In this document: positions 57,201-64,000 of the stretch, piece after piece
Numbering within the stretch: the first letter of the stretch is position 1
Layout: each line of letters starts with the position of its first letter
Assembly: GCA_036873755.1 (NCBI GenBank)
Contig: JAVTVY010019553.1
Location: 1-64,000, forward strand
Source: Hanleya hanleyi
Lineage: Eukaryota > Mollusca > Polyplacophora > Lepidopleurida > Hanleyidae
Reading direction: 5' to 3'
DNA: 64,000 bases
Program-made: the position numbers and the translations under genes
The notes under the pieces: model-generated
The model's database searches: none
Told to the model about the DNA's origin: nothing
What the model saw: the letters and a program-made list of their open reading frames with translations, nothing else

Positions 57201-59434
57201 TATTTGATTTCTGGTAAATCCTCTAGTAATTCAGTCACAAGAAGTGAATATTAAACCTGGGCGTGATAAAATTTCTTGCAACAGGAAGCTGACGAAATGG
57301 TCCAAAATCCATTATTTCTTTATTATATTAATGATATTAATCAAATTGATTAAAATGACTAGATGAATTTGTTCACAAAACTGGAGTTGATTGAATGTTA
57401 ATATGATGATGGAATTGTTAGTGGATTTTTCATTGGTTACCATGATTTCATGTACGTGTTGCCATAGATTTACCATAGGTTTACCATAGATTTACCATAG
57501 GGTACCACAGATCATTTACCATATGTTACCAGCAGGTGGTTGGGTGGGCACAGGTTCCTGTTGCTTCAGTACACTTTGTTGAGCAACAGGAACTTGATAA
57601 TGTGACTTCCAGCACTGTTATATCAATTTTCTTTATTGCACCAATGTAAACATCATGTCTGTGCCTTGTGCTGTCCTCAGTGTTATATAGGGTGGATGAC
57701 GGGTGTATGCTTTCTTGTTGCTTCAAAGTTTTATTCTTTGAAACAACAGGAACTCAACTTAGCAGGGTGGTGCTTAGTTGGTTCGTGGCGATATGACTGA
57801 AATATTGTTGAATGCGAAGTTAAATCCTATCCACTCACTCGCTCACCCAAAGGGTACCACAGATTTACCTTATATTATCATATTGTGTTTAAGTGATTGA
57901 ACTTTTAGAAACTTGTGCAATAATTGGAGTATATTGAGTATATATGATCTCAGTCATGTCAGTGTCCATCAGTGCATTTGACAGACCCACAAGAGTTACT
58001 CTTACTGATCTGTGTAGGAGGAAATGTAGTTTGGCTGGTCCATGACGTCATTATCGAGTTAGGGAGCGTCTTGAAATTGGGGTATGTTAGGAACTGGCAT
58101 AGCGCATTCCAAACAGAGTGGCATGGTGTGCCGAGTTGGAACTCCTGGGAACTCCCTGGCATCCTTTTTGGAACTCGGCAGACAAAGGATGGCTTATGCC
58201 ATACCATGCATTGCAATGGCATGGAATTGGAAATACCCTCTCCATCCAGATTAGAACACCAAACTGGGCATGGTGTATCTCATTTGGATATTACCAGCAT
58301 ATACCATTCCTATCAAGGGACTTGTGCCCGAAATTCAAGAACGTACGGCGCATCACGTTGGGCAAACTGGTTCTCGTCAGATCACCGAAGTTAAGCAGCC
58401 TTGAGTTTGGTCAATACTTGGATGGGTGACCGGGTGCTGTACTGGCTGGGCTGATCAGTGTCCAGGATAATAGGAACTGTGGACACTCTCAGGTTCTGGC
58501 ACATGTAGGCACTGTCGTGATATGACTGAAAAAATGTTGAAAACGATGTTAAATCCTACTCACTCACTCACTCACTCCCTAATTTCAAGAAGCTTCCTTA
58601 GACTTGGATGAGGCCTTCGTAAAAATTGTAGCCAGATCTCCAATATGTCCAAAGAAAACCGATGTCATGAATGGGTGTACTCAGTGCAGTTCTGAGTAGG
58701 AATATAAAATTAGTCCATTTATAATGCAGAATAAATATAATTCTAAAATCGTTCGTCTGTCGTGTGATCTGTGATGTCTGTAGCTTGACTACCAAGTGAA
58801 CTAAGAGGTACGGTAAAACTTGGCTCGTGTTTATATGAGAAAGAGAGAAAATTTTTGTGTGCACGGTTTTGTAGAGGATTTTTTTTTTGTTTTCACTAGG
58901 CTGGTATTGTCAAGTTGAAGTGGGACAGTGGTTCACCATTAATATACACTGCCTGTCTAGATGGAATCCTTCGACTTTGGGATGCCAGGAATGGCAAGCC
59001 TGTGTCACAGTGGCAGGGCCATCGAGGGGAAATACTTGACTTTGATCTGTCTAGGTAAGTCTGTTATTTAATTTTAATTTTTGTAAGACAATAACCATGT
59101 AAAAATTCATTCAACTTTTCTGTGCAGAGATCCTTCATCTAGTACCGGTACTGCTGAATAAAGATTTTTAACTGGTATTAAATTATAGGCAAAACGACAA
59201 AAGATACCTGATGATATCCACATGTATGTATATCAAGTATGTTCAAAACTATTTTGCTGCTTATTTGTAATTATCATTTGGCTAGACCTATCCATTTGTT
59301 CACTTGGCAGATGAAGAATTTAACACTGATCATCATGATGTCTTTGTTCCTGTTTCAGGGATGGTAATATCTTAGTGTCCACATCTGAAGATAAAACAGC
59401 TCGTGTATTTTCTCTACACACTCCAGATAGGTGA
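36164..59434 (+). CDS. AAMP: AAMP, angio-associated migratory cell protein homologue, WD40 protein (11 coding exons)
   Basis: The eleven exons sum to 1224 nt (407 residues plus stop), with every junction GT-AG and in phase; the human protein is 434 residues. Residues 1-69 are acidic ([13 protein letters not shown]), as in the family. WD40 blades follow: SVFCVRVDP...ALVWDV (70-109), [20 protein letters not shown]...LIKVW (110-149), [18 protein letters not shown]...[15 protein letters not shown] (157-204), [29 protein letters not shown]...[42 protein letters not shown], and the ending [13 protein letters not shown]. Family knowledge: a cytosolic WD40 scaffold implicated in cell migration and, through yeast Sqt1, in chaperoning ribosomal protein uL16. 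The exon count matches my memory of the vertebrate gene. Introns are bloated by transposons to 23 kb but no exon is disrupted. Confidence 0.95.
36453..36619. repeat. Hairpin in AAMP intron 1 with CRE-like TGACGTCA
   Basis: TGACGTCACAACCTGATTACGAT (bases 36455-36477 region) pairs with ATCGTAATCAGGTTGTGACA near 36595-36616. The left arm contains a full CRE-like octamer. Confidence 0.7.
37820..38030 (-). repeat. Dispersed repeat, inverted partner of 20960-21215
   Basis: Reverse-complement match to 20960-21215, in AAMP intron 1, ending in an ACTGACTGACTCACTCACTC tail. Confidence 0.75.
38629..38733 (+). CDS. AAMP: AAMP exon 2
   Basis: Acceptor GAGTTACAG, donor GTGAAT, phase 1 on both sides. It encodes an acidic linker [18 protein letters not shown]. 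Confidence 0.85.
38895..39635. mobile_element. GGTTGCCC-rich element in AAMP intron 2
   Basis: It is bounded by a cluster of GGTTGCCCT motifs at 38945-39030 and an inverted cluster (TTGCCACATTGGGCAAGT, GGTTGCCCCTC) at 39535-39600. It resembles the ends of 8553-9704. Boundaries are approximate. Confidence 0.45.
39720..39839 (+). CDS. AAMP: AAMP exon 3 (first WD40 repeat)
   Basis: ACATTTCAG/ acceptor and /GTATGC donor. It encodes [20 protein letters not shown] and then DDRALVWDV, closely matching the first AAMP blade. Confidence 0.93.
40417..40556 (+). CDS. AAMP: AAMP exon 4
   Basis: ATTACAG/ acceptor and /GTAATA donor. It encodes [20 protein letters not shown], then [10 protein letters not shown] and EEVWSFE, near-identical in pattern to vertebrate AAMP. 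Confidence 0.95.
40600..41192. mobile_element. Tigger/mariner-like element, copy 3, with intact TIRs
   Basis: TACGGAAATTCCTCTAATAA at the left is mirrored at the right end by TTATTAGAGGAATTACCGTA. At 593 bp it is the longest family member here and has no transposase. It sits in AAMP intron 4. Confidence 0.8.
41630..41774 (+). CDS. AAMP: AAMP exon 5
   Basis: CTCTTTCAG/ acceptor and /GTAAAT donor. It encodes [35 protein letters not shown] and CGRILPDG, the most conserved AAMP stretch. Confidence 0.95.
42285..42850. repeat. Degenerate tandem repeat with GTCAAGGTCA motifs
   Basis: It begins TATGCCCGCCCAGAAGGTGG and GTCCGTCTGTCCGTCCC. About four units of 120-130 bp follow, marked by a GTCACATACCAAATTTGA-like segment and AAGGTCACTTTGACCTAAAA. 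A stray piece of the same family abuts the DIRS element at 48520-48590. Confidence 0.8.
43201..46456 (-). mobile_element. Element with 157-bp tandem array, copy 2 (inverted)
   Basis: On the minus strand it begins TTTTTAGCCCACCATC at 46456, passes a GTCCGTC-rich head (46350-46420), the array (44062-46350) and the same 0.68-kb tail as copy 1, ending at 43201. It lies in AAMP intron 5. Confidence 0.87.
44062..46350 (-). repeat. Tandem array, 14-15 units of 157 bp, homogeneous at one end
   Basis: Between about 45250 and 46350, at least six consecutive units are nearly identical at an exact 157-bp spacing. Units between 44062 and 45000 are diverged and include a shortened one. Recent amplification at the head-proximal end is the simplest reading. 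Confidence 0.92.
46933..47016 (+). CDS. AAMP: AAMP exon 6
   Basis: CTACCCAG/ acceptor and /GTAAGA donor. It encodes [20 protein letters not shown] and CLCTIAG. Confidence 0.92.
47273..47388 (+). CDS. AAMP: AAMP exon 7
   Basis: TTTTGTCAG/ acceptor and /GTAAAT donor. It encodes [34 protein letters not shown] and TLTGK. Confidence 0.93.
47683..47870 (+). mobile_element. 5S-rRNA-headed SINE, 5'-truncated copy
   Basis: It contains GGTCTATACTTGGTAGGGTG, ACCGGGTACTGTACTTGCTG and GATCAGTGTCCAGGATAATA, matching the fuller copy at 58341-58585, then a degenerate GACGTTAAATTCTACATACTC tail. Confidence 0.75.
48049..48137 (+). CDS. AAMP: AAMP exon 8
   Basis: TGTTTCAG/ acceptor and /GTTAGT donor, ending in phase 2. 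It encodes [20 protein letters not shown] and CVESVGFSK; the ESVGF motif matches vertebrate AAMP. Confidence 0.9.
48865..49580 (+). pseudogene. DIRS gag-like gene, disrupted
   Basis: It starts [18 protein letters not shown] with a Cys-rich segment (CxxC, HSLCFSC, CLEC), likely zinc-binding. The frame stops at 49407 and continues in another frame as an Arg/Ser-rich stretch ([18 protein letters not shown]) to 49580. A second Arg/Ser-rich end in a further frame ([18 protein letters not shown]) lies at about 52130-52256, so the gag gene appears split by the 49.66-51.9 kb segment. Confidence 0.65.
49660..51910. other. Unassigned 2.2-kb segment inside the DIRS element
   Basis: No coding capacity or TIR is recognised. 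Similar TCGCCGGTAA strings occur near both ends (49732 and 51720). It separates two portions of gag-like sequence, consistent with an insertion, but I cannot define the junctions. Confidence 0.4.
52288..53625 (+). pseudogene. DIRS reverse transcriptase/RNase H (and downstream domain), RT core deleted
   Basis: The 445-codon frame opens in the RT thumb ([27 protein letters not shown]), so the catalytic palm with its Asp pair is absent. RNase H follows: YTDAS (first Asp), LLEMKAV (Glu), then IATVNSTV where the family has a TDN box, so the third catalytic Asp is replaced by Val; DRLSR retains the last Asp. The downstream part ([43 protein letters not shown]) matches the C-terminal region of DIRS pol. 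The frame is long but the product cannot be an active RT. Confidence 0.85.
53640..54520 (+). pseudogene. DIRS tyrosine recombinase, frameshifted
   Basis: The first part ([10 protein letters not shown], then [14 protein letters not shown]) is broken by a stop near 53690. The frame at 53828-54313 carries [20 protein letters not shown] with the family catalytic Arg. A shift near 54295 leads to [20 protein letters not shown], with the H-x-x-R box, and FTDFYLRDL with the candidate nucleophilic Tyr. The recombinase integrates the circular DIRS DNA without a target duplication. At least three lesions make it inactive. Confidence 0.85.
55290..55840. other. AAMP intron 8 sequence, nothing recognised
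   Basis: Unique-looking intronic DNA between the DIRS element and the TTAA element. No motif is supported. Confidence 0.4.
55841..56541. mobile_element. TTAA-flanked non-autonomous element (piggyBac/Kolobok-like)
   Basis: The ends AGGGACCCCCAAACACCCC and, inverted, AGGGACACCCAAACGGGG are flanked by TTAA (55837-55840 and 56542-56545). It is 701 bp with no transposase and ends 62 nt upstream of AAMP exon 9. Confidence 0.75.
56604..56694 (+). CDS. AAMP: AAMP exon 9
   Basis: TACATGCAG/ acceptor and /GTAGGG donor. It encodes [20 protein letters not shown] and QTCPHQ. Confidence 0.9.
57208..57422. mobile_element. Tigger/mariner-like MITE, copy 4 (diverged)
   Basis: It starts CTGGTAAATCCTCTAGTAAT and ends near GATGATGGAATTGTTAGTGG. 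The interior AACAGGAAGCTGACGAAATG is shared with the copy at 5703. Confidence 0.6.
58040..58330. repeat. Dispersed MITE-like repeat, copy 2
   Basis: Partner of 35572-35850. Shared landmarks are GGCATAGCGCATTCCAAACA, CATGGTGTATCTCATTTGGA and CATTCCTATCAAGGGACT. It directly abuts the 5S-headed SINE. Confidence 0.7.
58341..58585 (+). mobile_element. 5S-rRNA-headed SINE (SINE3-like)
   Basis: The head resembles 5S rRNA: GTTCTCGTCAGATCACCGAA, GTTAAGCAGCC, then the internal promoter region AATACTTGGATGGGTGACCG. The body GCTGGGCTGATCAGTGTCCA is shared with the copy at 47683. The tail is ATGACTGAAAAAATGTTGAA followed by ACTCACTCACTCACTC. A tail-only piece lies at 57785-57845. The 5S part is too diverged to be a gene. 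Confidence 0.82.
58900..59054 (+). CDS. AAMP: AAMP exon 10
   Basis: TTTTCACTAG/ acceptor and /GTAAGT donor. It encodes [32 protein letters not shown] and [11 protein letters not shown]. Confidence 0.95.
59359..59434 (+). CDS. AAMP: AAMP exon 11 (stop codon)
   Basis: TGTTTCAG/ acceptor. It encodes [20 protein letters not shown], then TPDR and TGA at 59432-59434. The ending matches vertebrate AAMP (…RPDR). Confidence 0.94.
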
Positions 59435-59932
59435 AATGTTTGACATTGCAAAAGATCTTATATTTTAACTGTCGACCATAATATTGCATCAAGTAAAAGT
59501 TGACATGCTGACTTTTCATCTTGTTGATACAATTAATTCAAATTGCTGATTAGACCTAGCAAACTTAATAAGTTCATTCTCTATCAATTTTTTTTTTCAA
59601 AATGGAGAGGACTGGTGGGTTTAAATTTTTTTGTTTTTTTGTAACGAACTCCTAAATGGGTTCATCTCTAGTTGAAGCTTGTCTTCTGGGTGAATTGACA
59701 ACTCTGCAAATTTCTTGTATTGTCTGCAGTTCTAGAATCTTAATACCAAAGTGTTCATGCCTCATGCCACCTATAAACAGAATGCTTTGTTGTTGATTTT
59801 AAGAGGATGTAGTTATGTTCTCAAATCTTTCAGGGGAGATAATTAAGTGGAAATTTTTCTCATGCTGTTCAATACGTCCACATTTTTCTGACGACGCAAA
59901 AGGCTTTGTTTTATATTTTTGCCAAAAATTGA

Positions 59933-59938
59933 AATAAA
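59933..59938 (+). promoter_or_regulatory. Possible AAMP polyadenylation signal
   Basis: The first AATAAA after the AAMP stop, about 500 nt downstream. Plausible but not proven. Confidence 0.35.
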
Positions 59939-60732
59939 AAGAAATGATGCACACATCTAAGATGACATCAGATTGCTTGAGAACCAAAGAAAGATAAATA
60001 ATTATCGCATTACTTCGGATTTTTTTCCACATTGTGACACACTTCATCGTTTTATGTACTTTCTCTACAAGTAGTGCTATTTTGGACACTTCCTGCTGTT
60101 CCACGCACAGCGTTTATGGATATTGACAATTTTACCCATTTGAAAAGGAAGTTGAAACTCCTCAGTGTTCAAAATTTTAGTCATCTAGACTATTGTTTTT
60201 GGTAAAAATAAATCAACGTTGAAAAAAAAATCAACAATTTTTCACCTGAAATTTTGGGCAGGGAATTTTTTGAGCGCACAAATGTTCAAAATACCTGAAA
60301 TTTATCAAGGAAATACTCATTCAGCTCTTTGGTTCAGTTTTGGCAATTGGCACTACATGAATTAGATGCACTAATTTGCAGCCATGGGGTCCCTGCCCTC
60401 CATGCATTGTCAGTGGGACTTGCTTGTTTGGTGGCATGTCGGTACCTGAAATATCCTCTGATTTTTTGTGCTAAAAATTATTTTAACATAAACATATGCC
60501 AATTAATAAACAGTTTAAAGAAAGTACCGTTATGCTTGCATAATAATCGATAATTTCGGCTAAATTTAGTGATATAGCCCAAAATCTAAAAAATTCGAAC
60601 CAGAAAGGTCATTCATCATTGCACAGAGTCAATCCAGTCATCCAAACTTTTACTGGGAAAAGCCCAGTATGTTTAGCATGTAACAGGTACATGTAGACCT
60701 ACTTTCCAATATCCATATTTTTATACTTTGAA

Positions 60733-60942
60733 TTTTTCTAGTAATTCGATCACCGGAAGTGAGCAAAAATGGCTTATATCTGGCAATATTCTTCATGGCA
60801 TCAGCTACAAAGTGTCACATTTTGTTATATGATTTTTCTTCAATTTGAATGAAGAATAGGAAATGTTACTTTTTCTCTGTGTATGAATAACAGAGTTGAA
60901 AACTGAACTTTCTGTGATTGAATTATTAGGGGAATTACCGTA
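60733..60942. mobile_element. Tigger/mariner-like MITE, copy 5
   Basis: It starts near TTTCTAGTAATTCGATCACC and ends TTATTAGGGGAATTACCGTA, a near-perfect family terminus. Confidence 0.65.
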
Positions 60943-61513
60943 ACATTACTGGTCAGAATCTACTTCATGAGTCAATGTTTGCCATGTTGATATTAAGCAT
61001 GCTAAGGAAAATCGTATCATTGTTAAAAAGGATTTATTTGTGTGGTTGATTGGTTAAATACAAACGAGTATTTAGTCATTATTGTTATTGGATATTTGTC
61101 TATTCTAAATGTACATGTAAATACATGAAATTATCATGTAAATAACTATTTCATTAAATGTGTGTAATTGTACACAGGTGTTGATGAATTACACCAATTA
61201 AGTTATAGGACTTTAAAACTGATGAGCTTGATAAGAAAGCTTGCTACCAAACGGTCGAAATATACATGCTCTTCAGATTTCAGCCCCCAAATTTCAGAAA
61301 GAATGTTTTCACCTGAAGTAATCTGGAAATTTTGGAGATGGTACGATAAGGCTGTTTTTGGCCTATAAGTGGTGCGGTTGAAATCGAAAAAAATAAATTT
61401 CCTAAAAATATAGAAAATATATTTACTCAATATGTGAAAGTTCTAGCTCGATTGCATTGTGATTATAGTTATGACTTGAAGTTGAAATCCACAGCATGTG
61501 CTATTTCATGAAA
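60943..61513. other. Intergenic, nothing supported
   Basis: AT-rich sequence with short ORFs. No motif is recognised. Confidence 0.4.
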
Positions 61514-61693
61514 AAAAAGGTCTAAATCAAGTCATTCAAACACATTTAGACAGTCCCCCTAAGACCAAAAAGCCATTCAACCTAAGACTGGTGATGTGCA
61601 GTGGAATCTCCACTGCTAGGGAATCTTTTTGGTCCAAGCGGTTCTCCATGTCTAAATGTGTGTTTGAATGACTCGGGTTTAGACCCTTTTTTC
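61514..61693. mobile_element. 180-bp palindromic MITE
   Basis: The arms GGTCTAAATCAAGTCATTCA followed by AACACATTTAGACA pair with TGTCTAAATGTGTGTTTGAA followed by TGACTCGGGTTTAGACC. They are flanked by A-run and T-run. Confidence 0.78.
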
Positions 61694-61699
61694 ATTGCT

Positions 61700-62345
61700 T
61701 CTGTCAGTATGGTACAACTCCAAATTGGGAAACATATTTCCTGAACAGGAAAACTTTGGCAAATATGGTTGTTCATTCGTAAATTGCAAACAACACAAAT
61801 ATTATACTCAAATGTCATCTAAATAAGCAAGTTTAGTATTGTTTCATAATACAGAATGATTATTTTTTCTCATTATGGTTTCAATTATGAAACTTGGATC
61901 CTAATTTTCTCAGTCACTGCACTTCTCTGCACATTGACCATCCACACAAAGATAGCTCGCATTGACCCTGCTATCACATGATCAGTGTCTTGATCATTAG
62001 CCATTGTTAGTCCGAGGTATTCCGCCCTCCAGCTTTGGCAGCATGTACCATACCATGTTTGTCTGGCACAGGAGGTAGATTAAAGTACCAAACAGATTGG
62101 GCTCTCTGAGGATCCATTGTGATCAGTGTCTGTAGAGCCTAATTTTGAAAATTATTTTTTTTTGTTGCAATTTATGAATGAACAACCATATTTGCCGAAG
62201 ATTTCCTGTTCAGCAAATATGTTTCCCAATTTGGGAATGTTCCTTGTTTTGGAAAGTTTTCCTGTTCAGGAAATATATTTCCCAATTTGGGAACGTTCCC
62301 TGTTTTGGAGTTGTATCGCACTGTCTGTCCTGTGTGCTTACTAGC
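61700..62345. repeat. Inverted repeat pair with GGGAAACATATTTCCTGAAC
   Basis: The left arm at 61715-61800 (CAAATTGGGAAACATATTTC, CAAATATGGTTGTTCATTCG) is inverted against 62165-62320, where the GGAAATATATTTCCCAATTT motif is itself doubled. Confidence 0.7.
62069..62155 (+). repeat. 80-bp repeat near-identical to 46540-46625
   Basis: GGAGGTAGATTAAAGTACCA, AACAGATTGGGCTCTCTGAG, GATCCATTGTGATCAGTGTC and TGTAGAGCCTAATTTT are the same in both copies. Confidence 0.85.
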
Positions 62346-62715
62346 TGTTAAATCATTATGAAAAAAATTAATGATTTTGAAAAAGGTACACTTCCATTTT
62401 ACATGTATATCCAATGACTAGATGGATGTTGTTCACTTAATTTTGCTTAAGATTTCAAATTGGAACAGAAAAAAAAAATGCTCTAAAAATATTAATTTTT
62501 CTCATCTCAGTGAACTTAATAGATTCAGTCAGGACATCTGGCTATGGGTGAGTAAATAAAATAAATGTCATTGAAATTGAATAAAATTGCTATAAATGAG
62601 CAAATGGCTTGTTGTTTACTTCATTTATTGCAAATATTAATTTATTGGCTGGATACCTGCAAGAGATGGTTTTGTCCCCTTCTATGCGACATTTCATCCC
62701 ACATCATGTGATGGA

Positions 62716-63732
62716 ATTAAAGCAGAAGTACTGAGAACATCCCATGGTATGATATCCTTTAGGAGTACTGAGACCATCCCATGGTATCGTTTAAATGAGT
62801 ACTGAGAACATCACATGGTATGGTATCCTTTAATCTCATATCATACCATGAGATTAAAGGAGTACTGAGAACATCCATGGCATGGTATCCTTTAATCCAA
62901 TCTCATACCATAGGATTGAGGGAGGAGTACTGAGAACATCCCATGGTATGGTATCCATGGGATTAAAGGAGGAGTATTGAGAATATCCCATGGTATGGTA
63001 TACTTTATTCCAATATCATACCATGGGATTTTAGGAGGAATACTGAGAACATCCCATGGTATGGTGTCCTTTATTCCGATATCATACCATGGGATTTAAG
63101 GAGTACTGAGAACACCCCATGATATGGTATCCTTTATTCCAATATCATACCATGAGATTGAAGGAGGGGTATTGAGAACATCCCAAGGTATGGTATACTT
63201 TATTCCAATATCATACCATGAGATTGAAGGAGTACTAACAACATCCCATGGTATGTATTTTTTATTCCAATACCATAGTATTAAAGGACGAATACTGAGA
63301 ACATCCCATTGTATGGTATACTTTCCACAGTATGGTATCCTTCAATCCCATATAATACCATGGGATTAAAGGAAGAGTACTGAGAACATCCCATGGTTTG
63401 TATCCTTTATCCAATATCATACCATGGGATTGAAGAAGGATTACTGAGAACATCCCATTCTATGGTATCCTTTAACCCAATATCGCACCATGGGATTAAA
63501 GGAGAATTACTGAGGACATGCCTTGGCATGGTATCTTTTATTGCAATATCATTCTATGAGATAAAAGGAGTACTGAGAACATCCTATTTTATGATAACCT
63601 TTAATCCCATATCATATGAGATTAAAAGAGGAGTACTGAGAACATCCCATGGTATGGTATCCGTTAATCCAATATTTTACCAAGGGATTGAAGAATGAGT
63701 ACTGGAAACATCCCATGGTATGGTATGGGATG
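62716..63732. repeat. Palindromic minisatellite, about 17 units of 50-75 bp
   Basis: The unit has GTACTGAGAACATCCCATGG, TATGGTATCCTTTAATCCCA and TATCATACCATGGGATTAAA. Each unit can fold on itself through ATCCCATGGTAT and ATACCATGGGAT. Confidence 0.88.
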
Positions 63733-64000
63733 AATTTTGGGAATAAGAGGATCCCATTTAACTTGATCATGGGATGAAAATTCCCACTCGAGTGAATGAA
63801 AATACATCCCAATCTAGCCACCGGAAACAAGGCAAATTTTTACTAATTCCGCGTTTAAAACAATACTGAAATGCCAAATGCCATAAATATTGTCAGTACT
63901 CGTTAACCGCTGCACTGATCTTGTTGATCTACATGAAAAGTACAGAGGATATTTCGGGCTCAGTGGTTTTCAGCCACCAGCACATTGTCTGAAAATGAAC

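Noticed and set aside
58341..58450. 5S rRNA gene
   Set aside because: Only the central and promoter portions resemble 5S. The 5' domain is diverged and the sequence continues into a SINE body and tail shared with 47683-47870.
62716..63732. CRISPR-like array
   Set aside because: The host is a eukaryote, units vary in length with no unique spacers, and each unit is self-complementary. It is a minisatellite.

Overview
The window is animal nuclear DNA: AT-rich, with GT-AG introns, long intergenic stretches and many nested transposons. The repeat style suggests a lophotrochozoan, probably a marine mollusc: foldback elements, a 5S-rRNA-headed SINE with a (CACT)n-like tail, and arrays preceded by GTCCGTCCGTTAAC. 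That assignment is an inference. Two conserved protein-coding genes can be supported, both on the + strand.

1-14.2 kb holds the 3' part of the ribosomal protein gene RPL13A (uL13). Only the last two coding exons (6693-6815 and 13891-13974) are visible, and the earlier exons must lie upstream of base 1. Its introns carry five copies of a box C/D snoRNA with the SNORD33 guide, the same snoRNA that vertebrate RPL13A hosts. Two copies lie in a tandemly duplicated intron segment (about 1-4530 and 4790-5700). Comparing the two duplicates exposes three clean transposon insertions with target-site duplications: 391-2798, 3038-4361 and 4884-5001. The first encodes a decayed, internally deleted gene of a family I remember only as 'uncharacterized protein', and carries eight copies of GTCCCATCAGTCACA. 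The last intron contains two Harbinger-like elements, one of them split by a second element with a 170-bp tandem array.

14.2-36.1 kb is intergenic. It contains a truncated frameshifted LINE (17.85-19.3 kb), an inverted pair of tRNA-like SINE pieces (19.46-19.74 kb), a TIR element with five CTACCATGGACTGTC motifs (21.8-22.6 kb), an element with a 157-bp tandem array (24.6-26.9 kb), a long palindrome (27.8-28.45 kb), minisatellites, and one weak minus-strand exon candidate (30.83-30.96 kb).

36.16-59.43 kb is a complete AAMP gene (angio-associated migratory cell protein, a WD40 protein). It has 11 coding exons, all with consistent GT-AG sites and phases, giving 407 codons. Its introns hold an inverted second copy of the 157-bp-array element (43.2-46.46 kb), a defective DIRS tyrosine-recombinase retrotransposon with textbook inverted terminal repeats and internal complementary region (48.6-55.3 kb), a TTAA-flanked element, two 5S-headed SINE copies and several Tigger-like MITEs.

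59.4-64.0 kb is repeat-rich, with a perfect-arm palindromic MITE at 61.5 kb and a palindromic minisatellite at 62.7-63.7 kb. RPL13A and AAMP are both housekeeping genes, and I see no sign that they act together beyond being neighbours.
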